A DNA stretch of 64,000 bases from Corynebacterium frankenforstense (GCF_030211955.1 NZ_JASODI010000004.1:90562-154561); one strand, 5' to 3'. Shown: positions 8,774-18,148, counted from the stretch's first letter. Notes: generated by a model from the sequence alone, not told the origin. Numbers and translations are program-made.

Positions 8774-9337
8774 GTGCTTCTCTCCGACCATGACATCCGC
8801 TCCGCGATCGAGTCCGGGGACCTGGGCATCGAGCCCTTCGACCCGGAGCTGATCCAGCCGTCCAGCGTTGACGTGCGTCTCGACAGGTTCTTCCGGGTAT
8901 TCAACAACTCCCGCTACACCCACATCGACCCCAAGCGGAGGATGTCGGAGCTGACCACCCCGGTCGAGGTGGCCGAGGGCGACTCCTTCGTGCTCCACCC
9001 CGGCGAGTTCGTGCTCGCCTCCACCCTCGAGTGCTTCACGCTGCCGCCGTACCTGGCCGGCCGCCTCGAGGGCAAGTCCTCGCTGGGCCGCCTCGGCCTG
9101 CTGACCCACTCCACGGCCGGCTTCATCGACCCGGGCTTCTCCGGCTTCATCACCCTGGAGCTGTCCAACGTGGCCAACCTGCCGATCGTGCTCTACCCGG
9201 GCATGAAGGTCGGCCAGCTGGCGATCTTCAAGATGTCCTCGCCGGCCGAGGTGCCCTACGGCTCCGCCGAGCTGGGCTCGAAGTACCAGAACCAGCGCGG
9301 CCCGACGCCCTCGAAGTACTACCTCAACTTCGACTGA
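8774..9337 (+). CDS. dcd: dCTP deaminase
   Basis: A 187-residue trimeric-fold protein with [20 protein letters not shown], the [12 protein letters not shown] loop and the [18 protein letters not shown] active-site segment. It deaminates dCTP to dUTP for thymidylate synthesis; mycobacterial relatives also hydrolyse dUTP, but whether this enzyme is bifunctional cannot be read here. The frame also contains ATG at 8765, but GTG at 8774 lies 7 nt after a TACCAT -10 box (8761-8766) and matches the usual family N terminus (M/V-LLSD-DIR), so a leaderless GTG start is chosen. The gene is divergent from tRNA-Gly. Confidence 0.95.
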   Translation: MLLSDHDIRSAIESGDLGIEPFDPELIQPSSVDVRLDRFFRVFNNSRYTHIDPKRRMSELTTPVEVAEGDSFVLHPGEFVLASTLECFTLPPYLAGRLEGKSSLGRLGLLTHSTAGFIDPGFSGFITLELSNVANLPIVLYPGMKVGQLAIFKMSSPAEVPYGSAELGSKYQNQRGPTPSKYYLNFD

Positions 9338-9404
9338 CCCCGGCCCCACCCGCGCCCCACCCGCGCCCCGCTCGCGCTGCGGCCCGGCGGGGGAGGGGGT
9401 AGAC

Positions 9405-10751
9405 ATGACTGTCATGAAGATGACTGTCATCGGTACCGGTTATCTCGGGGCGACCCACGCGGCGTGCATGGCCGAGCTCGGCCACGACGTCCTCGGCGTC
9501 GACGTCGACCCCGCCAAGATTGAGGCGCTCAGCGCCGGGCGCGTCCCCTTCTTCGAGCCTGGCCTGCCCGAGGTCCTCGAGCGCACCATGGCGGCCGGTC
9601 GGCTGCGCTTCACCACGGACTACGCCGAGGCCGCCGAGCACGCCACCGTGCACTTCCTGGCGGTGGGCACCCCGCAGCAGCGCGGCAGCTACGCCGCGGA
9701 CCTGACCTACGTCCACGCGGTGCTCGACGGCCTGGTGCCGCGCCTGGAGGGCCGCCACCTGGTGCTCGGCAAGTCGACCGTGCCCGTGGGCACCGCCGTC
9801 GAGCTGCAGGAGCGCGTCGACGCCCTGGCCGCCGAGTCCGGCAGGGGCGCCGAGGTCGAGATCGCCTGGAACCCGGAGTTCCTCCGCGAGGGCTACGCCG
9901 TCAAGGACACCATCACCCCGGACCGCATCGTCGTCGGCCACCGCACCGACCGCCCGAGCACCGCCGTGGAGACCGCCCGCGAGATCTACGCCCGCCCGCT
10001 GGACGCCGGCACCCCGTTCTTCGAGATGAACCTGCCGACCGCCGAGCTGGTCAAGGTCTCCGCGAACGCCTTTCTGGCCACCAAGATCAGCTTCATCAAC
10101 GCCGTCTCGGAGATCTGCGAGGCCACCGGCGCCGACGTGACCCGCCTGGCCGACGCCATCGGCGTCGACGACCGCATCGGCCGGAAGTTCCTCGGCGCGG
10201 GTCTCGGCTTCGGCGGCGGCTGCCTGCCCAAGGACATCCGCGCCTTCATGGCCCGCGCCGGCGAGCTCGGCGTGGACCAGGCCCTGACCTTCCTGCGCGA
10301 GGTCGACGCGATCAACCAGCGCCGCCGCGAGCGCGTCGTCGAGCTGACCCGCGAGCTGACCGGCGGGCGGCTCATCGGCCGCCGCGTGTGCGTGCTGGGC
10401 GCGGCCTTCAAGCCGAACTCCGACGACGTGCGCGACTCCCCGGCGCTCAACGTCGCCGGTTCCCTCTCCCTGGCCGGCGCCTCCGTGAGCGTCTACGACC
10501 CGCAGGCCATGGCGAACGCCGCCCGCGTCTTCCCCACACTCGGCTACGCCGGCAGCGTCGAGGAAGCCCTGCAGGGCGCCGAGGTCGTCGTGCTGGCCAC
10601 CGAGTGGCGCCAGTTCCGCGACCTCGACCCCGCGACCACCGGCGAGCTCGTCGACGAGCGCGTGATCATCGACGCCCGCAACGTGCTCGACGCCGACGCG
10701 TGGCGTGCCGAGGGCTGGACCGTCGCCGCCCTGGGTCGTGCGTTGAATTGA
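9405..10751 (+). CDS. ugd: UDP-glucose 6-dehydrogenase
   Basis: A 448-residue enzyme with N-terminal Rossmann motif VIGTGYLGATHAACMAELGH, the central domain helix, and catalytic Cys in GGGCLPKDIRAF (near residue 272), then the C-terminal UDP-binding domain with AAFKPNSDDVRDSPAL. It oxidises UDP-glucose to UDP-glucuronate using two NAD+, supplying envelope polysaccharides. A purine-rich GGGGGAGGGGG stretch precedes the ATG at 9405; two more in-frame ATGs follow closely (9414, 9420). The downstream DUF1992 gene overlaps its stop codon. Confidence 0.93.
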   Translation: MTVMKMTVIGTGYLGATHAACMAELGHDVLGVDVDPAKIEALSAGRVPFFEPGLPEVLERTMAAGRLRFTTDYAEAAEHATVHFLAVGTPQQRGSYAADLTYVHAVLDGLVPRLEGRHLVLGKSTVPVGTAVELQERVDALAAESGRGAEVEIAWNPEFLREGYAVKDTITPDRIVVGHRTDRPSTAVETAREIYARPLDAGTPFFEMNLPTAELVKVSANAFLATKISFINAVSEICEATGADVTRLADAIGVDDRIGRKFLGAGLGFGGGCLPKDIRAFMARAGELGVDQALTFLREVDAINQRRRERVVELTRELTGGRLIGRRVCVLGAAFKPNSDDVRDSPALNVAGSLSLAGASVSVYDPQAMANAARVFPTLGYAGSVEEALQGAEVVVLATEWRQFRDLDPATTGELVDERVIIDARNVLDADAWRAEGWTVAALGRALN

Positions 10752-11245
10752 CGACGCCCCCGCGCAAGCCGGCCGGGATGAGCTTCGAGACGTTCGTGGA
10801 GCGACGCATCCGGGAGGCGCAGGAGCGCGGTGACTTCGACGACCTGCCCGGCGCGGGCAAGCCGTTGCCCGTGCGCCGCGGGCCGGACACCTGGCTGAGC
10901 CGGCGCCTGGCCGCCGAGGACGTCGACCGCGAGGCGCTGCTGCCGCCGGCGCTGCGGCTGCGCAAGGAGCGCGAGCGCCTGGCGGGCAAGGCCCGCTCCT
11001 GTGCCACCGAGGCCGAGGTCCGCGAGCTGGCCTCCGGCTTCAACCGTCAGGTCGCCGAGGTGATCCGGCAGGGCATCGGCGACGGGCCCAACCTGCCCGT
11101 GCACACGGTCGACGTCGACGAACTGCTCGCCGAGTGGCGCTCGGCGCACCCGCCCGCGCCGCGGGTGCGCGCCGACGGCGAGGGGCGCGACGTCGTCAAT
11201 CGAAGCCGACGCAGGCGCCGGTGGTGGCTGTGGTGGCGGCGCTGA
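10748..11245 (+). CDS. DUF1992 family protein (DnaJ homologue C28-type domain)
   Basis: About 165 residues. The conserved DUF1992 core SFETFVERRIREAQERGDFD-DLPGAGKPLP lies near the N terminus, followed by WLSRRLAAEDV and a helical part ending in a basic Arg/Trp tail. Function is unknown; the family is named from a human DnaJ-like protein but has no J domain here. TTG at 10748 overlaps the ugd stop (TTGA) and gives an N terminus TTPPRKPAGMSFE like that of actinobacterial relatives; ATG at 10778 is an alternative. The overlap implies translational coupling to ugd. Confidence 0.75.
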   Translation: MTTPPRKPAGMSFETFVERRIREAQERGDFDDLPGAGKPLPVRRGPDTWLSRRLAAEDVDREALLPPALRLRKERERLAGKARSCATEAEVRELASGFNRQVAEVIRQGIGDGPNLPVHTVDVDELLAEWRSAHPPAPRVRADGEGRDVVNRSRRRRRWWLWWRR

Positions 11246-11261
11246 GCTGCTGGACCGCCGG

Positions 11262-12347
11262 CTACTGCCGGGCCTCGCCCGGCAGGTAGGTGATGCCGCG
11301 CTCGTCGAGGATGCCCTTCAGGCGCGTCGGGTAGTCGGTGATGATGCCGTCGACGCCGAGGTCGATCATCTTCTGCATGTCGGAGGCCTCGTTGACCGTC
11401 CAGGGGATTACCGGCAGGCCGGAGGCGTGGGCGCGGGCGATGAGGTCCTCGTCGACGAGCTCGTAGTCAGGGGAGAGAACCCCGGCGTTGAGCTGGGCGG
11501 CGGCCTGGGTGATGTCGCCGTCGACGGCGTCGTAGTCGACGTCGCCGGTCCACACGGAGTCCGGCTTCCAGGTGGTGTCGTCCCAGAGCACGACGGTCAT
11601 CAGCTTCGGCTCGGCCTCGTGGACCAGCGGCAGGGAGCGCCAGTCGAAGGACTGGATGGTCGCGCGGTCGACCACGTCACGCTCCTGGAGCACCGGCACG
11701 ATCGCGTCGACGAACTCCTGCGGGCTGGCGGACTTCTCCGGCTCCTCGGCCTCGATCTTGGTCTCGATGTTGAAGCGGACCTCGGGCTCGCCGGCGGCGA
11801 CGTCGAAGACGTCCTCGAGGCGGATCAGGGAGTTGGCGTGCGGGTGCTCGGCGTCGGGGAAGTCCTCGAGCTGCTTGTTGCAGTTGAGGGTCTGCAGCTG
11901 CTCGTAGGTCAGCTCGTGGACGAGCTTGCCCACGTAGGGGAACTGCTCGTCGCCCTCGGTGACCGGCTGGGTGTCCTCGCACTTCTCGGGGTCGATCTCC
12001 GGGTCGTGCCAGACGACGGGCACCCCGTCGGCGGAGACGACCACGTCGAGCTCCAGGGTGGTCACCCCGGCCATGAGCGCCTCGGAGAAGGCGCCTGAGG
12101 AGTTCTCCGTCCACTCGCCGCGCCCGCCGCGGTGGGCCTGCAGGTCGAAGGTGTCGCCGAGCATCTCGCCGGCGCCGACCAGGCTCGCCTCCTGCGAGCC
12201 GGTGGTCGACTCGGCGTCCTCGCCGTCGCCCGAGCAGCCGGACAGGGCCAAGGAGCAGGCCGCCAGGACGGCGGCGGTGGTACGCACGGCGCGGGTGGTG
12301 CTCGTGGTGCTCGTGGCGCGGGTGACGCGGGGCAGGAAGCGGGACAT
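11262..12347 (-). CDS. Glycerophosphodiester phosphodiesterase lipoprotein
   Basis: About 361 residues. A basic N terminus and hydrophobic stretch end in lipobox LALSGC, so the protein is a secreted lipoprotein. The GDPD core follows with AHRGGRGEWTENSSGAF, TTLELDVVVSADGVPVVWHD, FNIETKIEAEEP and VDGIITDYPTRL at the end, including the catalytic His and metal-binding Glu/Asp residues of the GlpQ family. It would hydrolyse glycerophosphodiesters outside the membrane. ATG at 12347 is preceded by GAAAGG and gives the correct signal peptide; the longer frame to 12407 would not. It is convergent with the DUF1992 gene. Confidence 0.9.
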   Translation of the reverse strand: MSRFLPRVTRATSTTSTTRAVRTTAAVLAACSLALSGCSGDGEDAESTTGSQEASLVGAGEMLGDTFDLQAHRGGRGEWTENSSGAFSEALMAGVTTLELDVVVSADGVPVVWHDPEIDPEKCEDTQPVTEGDEQFPYVGKLVHELTYEQLQTLNCNKQLEDFPDAEHPHANSLIRLEDVFDVAAGEPEVRFNIETKIEAEEPEKSASPQEFVDAIVPVLQERDVVDRATIQSFDWRSLPLVHEAEPKLMTVVLWDDTTWKPDSVWTGDVDYDAVDGDITQAAAQLNAGVLSPDYELVDEDLIARAHASGLPVIPWTVNEASDMQKMIDLGVDGIITDYPTRLKGILDERGITYLPGEARQ

Positions 12348-12446
12348 TCTCTGGCCTTTCGGGGGTGCGGGGTGGCCGCGCTCGGCGACGGGAGGTTCCG
12401 CGGTCACGATAACCCCGCCCGCGCCGCCGCGCAGCCGTCGCGGGCC

Positions 12447-12468
12447 GGGCGGCGGGCCCGGGCCGCCC
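12447..12468 (-). terminator. GC-only hairpin just after the aminotransferase gene
   Basis: GGGCGGC and GCCGCCC pair around GGGCCCGG, starting about 6 nt after the aminotransferase stop. There is no U tract, so termination by this hairpin is only plausible. Confidence 0.4.
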
Positions 12469-12473
12469 CGCGG

Positions 12474-13775
12474 CTACTGTTTGTAGCTCGCCAGGAAGTT
12501 GCCCAGCCGCTCGATGGCGGCGTCGAGCTCGGAGACCCACGGCAGCATGACCACGCGGAAGTGGTCCGGGGTCGGCCAGTTGAAGCCGGTGCCCTGGACC
12601 AGCAGGATCTTCTCGCGGCGCAGCAGGTCCAGCATCAGCTGGGTGTCATCGTGGATGTCGTAGACCTCGAGGTCCAGCTTCGGGAAGGCGTAGAGCGCGC
12701 CGCGCGGCTTGACGCAGCTGACGCCCGGGATCGCGTTGAGCTTCTCGTAGGTCACGTCGCGCTGGCGGGTCAGCCGGCCCATCTCGCTGGTCAGGTCGTA
12801 GATGGACTGGCGCCCGCCGAGGGCGACCTGGATGGCGTGCTGGGCCGGCACGTTCGGGCACAGGCGGGTGCCGGCGAGCAGCTCGAGGCCCTCGATGAAG
12901 CCGGCCGCGTGGTCCTTCGGGCCGGTGAGCACCATCCAGCCGGAGCGGTAGCCGGCCACGCGGTAGGCCTTGGACAGGCCGTTGAAGGTGATGGTCAGAA
13001 GGTCCGGGGCCAGCGTGGCGATCGAGATGTGCTGCGCGTCGTCGTAGAGGATGCGGTCGTAGATCTCGTCGGCGAGGATGAGCAGGTCGTACTCGCGGGC
13101 GACCTGGACGATCTTCTCCAGGATCTCCTTCGAGTAGACCGCGCCGGTCGGGTTGTTCGGGTTGATCACCACGATGGCCTTGGTCTTCTCGTTGACCTTG
13201 GCGCGGATGTCCTCGATGGAGGGGTTCCAGTCGTCCTCCTCGTCGCAGAGGTAGTGGACGGCCTTGCCGCCGGCCAGCGTGGTCGCCGCGGTCCACAGCG
13301 GGTAGTCCGGCATCGGGATCAGTACCTCGTCGCCGTCGTTGAGCAGCGCCTGGGTGACCATGGTGATCAGCTCGGAGACGCCGTTGCCCAGGAAGACGTC
13401 GTCGACGTCGAAGTGCGGGAAGCCGTCGATGACCTCGTAGCGGGTCACGATGGCGCGGCGCGCCGGGATGATGCCCTTGGAGTTGGAGTAGCCCTGGGAG
13501 GTCGGCAGCGCGGCGATCATGTCGCGCACGATGACGTCCGGGGCCTCGAAGCCGAAGAGCGCCGGGTTGCCGGTGTTGAGCTTGAGGATGCGGTGGCCCT
13601 CCTGCTCGAGCCGCTCGGCCTCGGCGGCGATCGGCCCGCGGATCTCGTAGAGGACGTCCTTGAGCTTCTCCGACTGGTCGAACTCGCGCCGCGGCCGACG
13701 CCGCCGGGTGGGCTTCGCGGCCTGGGTGGGCTGCGTGCTCTCGGCGGTCGTGTTCTTCTGCTTCTTGTTAGTCAC
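12474..13775 (-). CDS. alaT: PLP-dependent aminotransferase, AlaT-like
   Basis: About 433 residues of the class I/II aminotransferase fold. The lysine-rich N-terminal leader precedes LYEIRGPIAAEAERLEQEGH and LNTGNPALFGF; cofactor residues include NPNNPTGAVYS, LADEIYDRI and the Schiff-base lysine in FNGLSKAYRVAGYRSGW; the arginine for the alpha-carboxylate is in HFRVVMLP. This matches alanine-forming aminotransferases (alanine/valine with pyruvate) such as AlaT of C. glutamicum; substrate identity is inferred. GTG at 13775 is chosen because upstream codons in frame look noncoding. Confidence 0.85.
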   Translation of the reverse strand: MTNKKQKNTTAESTQPTQAAKPTRRRRPRREFDQSEKLKDVLYEIRGPIAAEAERLEQEGHRILKLNTGNPALFGFEAPDVIVRDMIAALPTSQGYSNSKGIIPARRAIVTRYEVIDGFPHFDVDDVFLGNGVSELITMVTQALLNDGDEVLIPMPDYPLWTAATTLAGGKAVHYLCDEEDDWNPSIEDIRAKVNEKTKAIVVINPNNPTGAVYSKEILEKIVQVAREYDLLILADEIYDRILYDDAQHISIATLAPDLLTITFNGLSKAYRVAGYRSGWMVLTGPKDHAAGFIEGLELLAGTRLCPNVPAQHAIQVALGGRQSIYDLTSEMGRLTRQRDVTYEKLNAIPGVSCVKPRGALYAFPKLDLEVYDIHDDTQLMLDLLRREKILLVQGTGFNWPTPDHFRVVMLPWVSELDAAIERLGNFLASYKQ

Positions 13776-13869
13776 GGAACCTATCGTGCCACGTGACGAC
13801 GCCCGCGCGGGAGCCGGTCGCGGCATTTCTTGCGGTTCGCGTCACTTCCCCCTCAGCAGCCTTCCCCGG

Positions 13870-14481
13870 CTACCGCTTCCCCCGGTCGCCGAGGAAGTTC
13901 TGGGCGATCCCCATCGCTTGGTCCGTCAGCTCCTCGCGCCGGCGGCGCTGCTCGGCACGCTTCTCCGCGACCCGCAACCGTTCGGCGGAGTAGATCTCCC
14001 GCAGACGCGCCCGCTCCAGCTGCGCCGGGGAGGGGGCGTACCAGGAGTCCGGGCCGACCTTGGCCACGTAGAGCAGGATGAAGACCACGGGCACCAGCGC
14101 GAGCGCGACCGTGAGGATCGTCGCGCCGGCCACGCCCGGGACGGTGGCGCCGACGACCGTGCCGGCGATCCCCGCGACGGCGCTGAGCAGCAGTGCCGCG
14201 GCCCGGGGGTGCTGGCCGCGCTTGCGGGCCGCGGCGATCTCGCTGGCCGAGTAGACCGCCTCGCCGGCCTCGCCGGCGCGGAAGACGCTGCGCGGCAGGT
14301 CGGTGAAGAGCACGTCGAGCTCGCGGCGTACCTGCGCGGCGGCGGCCGCCTGGCAGCGGGAGTCGTACTCGGTCAGGTCCAGACGCCCCTCGGCCATCGC
14401 GCGGCCGAGCGCGGACATGGCGGCTGAGCGGTCGGCGTCGGAGAGCCGGACCTCCGGGGTCCTGGGGTTCTGAGGGGTCAC
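13870..14481 (-). CDS. DUF1707 (SHOCT-like) membrane protein
   Basis: About 203 residues. Residues 10-60 form the DUF1707 domain with VRLSDADRSAAMSALGRAMA, GRLDLTEYDSRC and LDVLFTDLP. Two transmembrane helices follow (about 95-140), then a charged helical tail rich in Arg and Glu. Proteins of this kind are common in actinobacteria; the domain is thought to be a short protein-binding module but no activity is known. GTG at 14481 has no ribosome binding site, but TAGACT ends 7 nt upstream on the minus strand, indicating a leaderless mRNA. Confidence 0.8.
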   Translation of the reverse strand: MTPQNPRTPEVRLSDADRSAAMSALGRAMAEGRLDLTEYDSRCQAAAAAQVRRELDVLFTDLPRSVFRAGEAGEAVYSASEIAAARKRGQHPRAAALLLSAVAGIAGTVVGATVPGVAGATILTVALALVPVVFILLYVAKVGPDSWYAPSPAQLERARLREIYSAERLRVAEKRAEQRRRREELTDQAMGIAQNFLGDRGKR

Positions 14482-14690
14482 GTCAGCGAGTCTACCGGGT
14501 CCCGCGCCACCGGTCATCGGGGAAAACCCTGATCCGGCGACCCACCGCGCCACCTCTTCCGCGCCGTCACCGGCGCCCCGCCCGCACCCCCGCGCCGCCC
14601 CGCCCACACCCTCCGCACCACCCCCGTCTTACGGAGAGGCGAGCCTCAGCACACTACACGTGGCCACCCCCGCGATTCTACCCTCGGTAT

Positions 14691-17648
14691 ATGAGCCCCA
14701 TCGCCGCGAAGAACCCCCGCAGGATCGCGCGCCCCGACGTCCGGCAGCTGGACGGCAGGACCGAGTTCCCCGACCGCGTGCCCGACCACATGGCCGCAGG
14801 CACGCCTGAGCCCCTCAAGAGCGACCTGATCCGCCTGCTCGGCGAGGACAAGGTCCTCCACCGGGCCATCGACCTGGTCCGCTACGCCACCGACGCCTCG
14901 CCCTACCGCATCCTGCCCCAGGTGGTGGTCACCCCGGAGACCACCGACGACCTGGTCAAGCTGATCAACTACACGCGCGGCACCGGCCGCCACCTCACCT
15001 TCCGCGGCGGCGGCTCCTCGCTCAACGGCCAGGTGCAGACCGACGAGATCCTCGTCGACATGCGCCACCACTTCCGCGGCATGGTCCTCGAGGGCACCGT
15101 GCTGCGCGTGCGCCCCGGCGAGGTCCTGCGCAACGTGCAGGCCGTCCTCGCCCGCTCCGGGCGCCGCTTCGCCCCCGACCCGGCCAGCGAGTCCGTGGCC
15201 ACCATCGGCGGCATCCTCTCCAACAACTCCGGCGGCATGCGCTGCCCGCCGGAGCAGGACAGCTACCACAGCCTCGAGTCCGTGCGCCTCGTGCTCGCCT
15301 CCGGCACCGTCGTCGACACCGGCGCGCCGGACGCGGACGCGAAGCTGGCCGCCGCGGAGCCGGAGATCCACGCCGGCCTGGCCGCCCTGCGCGACGAGAT
15401 CCGCGCCGACGAGAAGCTGGTGGCCCGCCTGCGCCGCAAGTTCACCATCCGCAACACCAACGGCCTGCGCCTGGACGCCTTCCTCGACGAGGACCAGCCG
15501 GTCAAGATCCTCGGCCGCCTCATGGTCGGCTCCGAGGGCATCCTCGGCTGCATCGACGAGGCCCGCCTGCGCACCCTCGAGCTGCCCACCAAACGCGCCG
15601 TGACCTGGGTGATGCTGCCGCGCCTCGACCTGGCCGCCGGCTACGTCGCCGACATCGTCGCCGCCGGCGCCGCCGCCTGCGAGCTGCTCGTCTCCCCGGT
15701 GCTGCGCGAGTCCGTGGGCAACTTCGCCGGCGCCGAGGAGTCCTGGGCCGACCTCTCCGACGACGACTCCGCGCTGCTCGTCGAGGTCGCCGGCCGCGAC
15801 GAGCGGGAGCTCGAGGAGAAGATCGCCGCGGTGCGCGAGGTGCTCGCCGAGGCGGAACTAACCAGCCCCCTGGAGTTCATGTACGACAAGGTCTCCATGG
15901 ACCAGGCCTGGGAGATCCGCGGCGGGCTCATGCCGCTCTTCTCCACGACCCGCCCCGACGGCTCCGCCCTGCTCACCGAGGACGCCTGCTGCCCGCCGGC
16001 CGAGGTCGGCGCCGCCTCGAAGGACCTGATGGACCTTTTGACCTCCTTCGGCTACCCGCCGATGGTCATGGGCCACGCCGCCTACGGCAACCTGCACTTC
16101 TTCCTGACCCCCAACTTCGAGGACGAGAACGCCCGCGACGAGTACGCCCGCTTCATGCAGGCCTTCGCCGAGCTGATCCTGGACAAGTACGACGGCTCGA
16201 TGAAGGCCGAGCACGGCACCGGCCGCAACATGGCCCCCTTCGTGCGCCGCGAGTGGGGCGACCACATCTACGAGCTGTTCTGGCGCGTCAAGAAGCTGCT
16301 CGACCCGCAAGGCGTGCTCAACCCGGGCACCAAGCTCAGCCTCGACGACGAGATCGCCATGCGCGACTTCAAGAGCTACCCGCGCATCGAGGAGGTGGCC
16401 AACGCCTGCATCGAGTGCGGCTTCTGCGAGTCCGTCTGCCCCTCGCGCCACGTCACCGTCACCCCGCGCCAGCGCATCGCCCTGCGCCGCGAGATGGCCC
16501 GCCAGCCCGAGGGCTCCCCGGTCCTCGACGCGCTGCACGCCGACTACGGCTACGACGCGGTGGACATGTGCGCCGCCGACGGCACCTGCGCGATCGCCTG
16601 CCCGATCTCCATCGACACCGGCGCGATGATGAAGCAGTTCCGCGCCCTCGAGGCCACCGAGACCGCCGACCGCATCGCCCTGGCGCTGGCCAAGCGCTGG
16701 GAGACCGTCGAGGCCGCCGCGCGCACCGGGCTCGGCACCGCCGACATCGTCACCCGGGTGCTCGGCAAGCCCGCCGGCACCGCGCTCGTCTCCGGGATCA
16801 CCTCGCTGGCCCGCAAGGTCGTGGCCACCGACCTGATGCCCTCGGCGGAGAACGGCCTGCCGCCCGCCGCGAACGCGACACTGCCCGAGACGACCGCCCA
16901 AGGCGCGGCCGCCGTCTACTTCCCGGCCTGCATCAACCGCATGTTCGGCCGCTCGATCGGGGAGAAGTCACTGGCCCAGACGCTCGTGGACCTCTCCGCG
17001 CGCGCCGGGCGCCCCGTCGTCATCCCCGACGACGTCGCCGGCTCCTGCTGCGCGACCCCGTTCTCGTCGAAGGGCTACAAGCCCGCGAAGAAGTACATGT
17101 CCGAGCAGCTCGCCCGCGACCTGATCCGCTGGTCGGACCACGGCCGCCTGCCCGTCGTCGTCGACGCCGCCAGCTGCACACACAACATCCTCGACGAGAT
17201 CCCCGGCCAGCTCGACGGCGAACTCGCCGAGCAGTTCGGCAAGGTCCGCGTCCTCGACGCCGTCGAGTGGGCCCACGACGAGCTCGTGCCCGCCCTCGAG
17301 GTCACCCACCGCGCCGGGCGCGTGGCCGTGCACCCGAACTGCTCGCTGCAGCACATGGGGTTGGCCGACGAGCTTGTCGACGTCGCGCGCTTCGCGGCCA
17401 CGGATGCGTTCGTCCCGCACGGCGCGGCGTGCTGCGGCGCGGCCGGCGACCGCGGCCTGCTGCACCCTGAGCTGCTCGAGGCGGCCACCCGCGACGAGCG
17501 CGCCGGCCTGAAGACCGCGGAGGCTGACATGGCCGTCGACGCCTACGTCTCGGCCAACCGCACCTGCGAGGTGGGTATGGAGCAGGTCACCGGCCGCGAC
17601 TTCGAGCACGTGCTCTACCTGCTCGACGAGGCCACCCGCCCGGACTAG
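14691..17648 (+). CDS. FAD-linked and Fe-S-containing dehydrogenase (D-2-hydroxyacid dehydrogenase type, YdiJ-like)
   Basis: A 985-residue fusion. The N-terminal part has an FAD-binding type 4 domain (TFRGGGSSLNGQ, DPASESVATIGGILSNNSGG) and an FAD-oxidase C domain (HAAYGNLHFFL, KAEHGTGRN). A ferredoxin-like pair of 4Fe-4S motifs follows (CIECGFCESVCP near 573 and CAADGTCAIACP near 626), then a GlpC-like region with CCATPF near 786, HPNCSLQH and CCGAAGD near 914. This architecture is that of membrane-associated D-2-hydroxyglutarate or D-lactate dehydrogenases feeding electrons to the respiratory chain; the substrate is not decided. A TACCCT -10 ends 6 nt before the ATG, suggesting a leaderless start. 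Confidence 0.85.
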   Translation: MSPIAAKNPRRIARPDVRQLDGRTEFPDRVPDHMAAGTPEPLKSDLIRLLGEDKVLHRAIDLVRYATDASPYRILPQVVVTPETTDDLVKLINYTRGTGRHLTFRGGGSSLNGQVQTDEILVDMRHHFRGMVLEGTVLRVRPGEVLRNVQAVLARSGRRFAPDPASESVATIGGILSNNSGGMRCPPEQDSYHSLESVRLVLASGTVVDTGAPDADAKLAAAEPEIHAGLAALRDEIRADEKLVARLRRKFTIRNTNGLRLDAFLDEDQPVKILGRLMVGSEGILGCIDEARLRTLELPTKRAVTWVMLPRLDLAAGYVADIVAAGAAACELLVSPVLRESVGNFAGAEESWADLSDDDSALLVEVAGRDERELEEKIAAVREVLAEAELTSPLEFMYDKVSMDQAWEIRGGLMPLFSTTRPDGSALLTEDACCPPAEVGAASKDLMDLLTSFGYPPMVMGHAAYGNLHFFLTPNFEDENARDEYARFMQAFAELILDKYDGSMKAEHGTGRNMAPFVRREWGDHIYELFWRVKKLLDPQGVLNPGTKLSLDDEIAMRDFKSYPRIEEVANACIECGFCESVCPSRHVTVTPRQRIALRREMARQPEGSPVLDALHADYGYDAVDMCAADGTCAIACPISIDTGAMMKQFRALEATETADRIALALAKRWETVEAAARTGLGTADIVTRVLGKPAGTALVSGITSLARKVVATDLMPSAENGLPPAANATLPETTAQGAAAVYFPACINRMFGRSIGEKSLAQTLVDLSARAGRPVVIPDDVAGSCCATPFSSKGYKPAKKYMSEQLARDLIRWSDHGRLPVVVDAASCTHNILDEIPGQLDGELAEQFGKVRVLDAVEWAHDELVPALEVTHRAGRVAVHPNCSLQHMGLADELVDVARFAATDAFVPHGAACCGAAGDRGLLHPELLEAATRDERAGLKTAEADMAVDAYVSANRTCEVGMEQVTGRDFEHVLYLLDEATRPD

Positions 17649-17655
17649 GCCCGCC

Positions 17656-18117
17656 CTAGACGCAGACGGGCACGCCGGTGGCGCGGCGCGTCAGCTCGCG
17701 CCACTCCTCGAGCCCGCCGACGGCCTCGCCGGGCCCGGCGGTCCAGGTGGTGTGGGCCAGCCCGCGCTCGTCGAGCAGGGCGGCCAGGTCGCCGGCGCCC
17801 GCCGGTTCCACGCGCCCGAGCGAGTCCAGGAGGGCGGCGGTGTCGGCGTGGGTGCCGGAGATGCCCGGGACGGTGCTCAGCACGGCGTCGTAAATCGAGG
17901 CCAACTCGGCGGCGGTGACGTCGCGGCCCACGGTGACGTTGCCCAGCAGGCGCACGCGGTCGGTGCGGAACCAGCGCAGCAGGCCGGCGGGGGCGGGGCG
18001 GGCGTCGATGAGGTCCACACACAGCGGCGGCAGGGCTCGGGCGATCCTGTCCGCGGCGACGATGCCGGCCGGTCCGGCACCGACGACCGCGACGCGGGGT
18101 ACTGCGACGTCGGTCAT
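17656..18117 (-). CDS. Shrunken ferredoxin-NADP reductase-like protein
   Basis: An intact 153-residue frame with ribosome binding site GAAAGGACC. It opens with the FAD dinucleotide-binding strand PRVAVVGAGPAGIVAADRIA and continues LIDARPAPAGLLRWF, RLLGNVTVGRDVT and YDAVLST, all like the N terminus of FprA-type reductases of about 450 residues. It then jumps to ISGTHADTAALLDSL and LLDERGLAHTTW, which resemble the C-terminal end of those enzymes. The GVAPDH-type segment and the whole NADP domain are missing, with the frame kept. C. glutamicum has full-length fpr2 here, next to cysI. It may be a relic or a small FAD protein of changed function. A McbR-like box lies just upstream. Confidence 0.7.
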   Translation of the reverse strand: MTDVAVPRVAVVGAGPAGIVAADRIARALPPLCVDLIDARPAPAGLLRWFRTDRVRLLGNVTVGRDVTAAELASIYDAVLSTVPGISGTHADTAALLDSLGRVEPAGAGDLAALLDERGLAHTTWTAGPGEAVGGLEEWRELTRRATGVPVCV

Positions 18118-18132
18118 CGTGGGGTCCTTTCC

Positions 18133-18148
18133 TAGACTGGGTTGTCTG
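18133..18148. promoter_or_regulatory. McbR-like operator near the fpr-like gene
   Basis: TAGAC-TGGGTT-GTCTG differs at one base from the McbR consensus TAGAC-N6-GTCTA known for sulfur and methionine genes in C. glutamicum. It lies 15-31 bp upstream of the fpr-like start. Confidence 0.65.

Noticed and set aside
13773-13800. Leaderless start for the aminotransferase gene
   Set aside because: A TAGGTT box ends only 2 nt before GTG 13775, too close for a leaderless start; the real promoter is unclear.
14634-14646. GAGGCGAGCCTC dyad before the FAD/Fe-S gene as an iron (DtxR) box
   Set aside because: It does not fit the 19-bp DtxR consensus; only a short GC palindrome.
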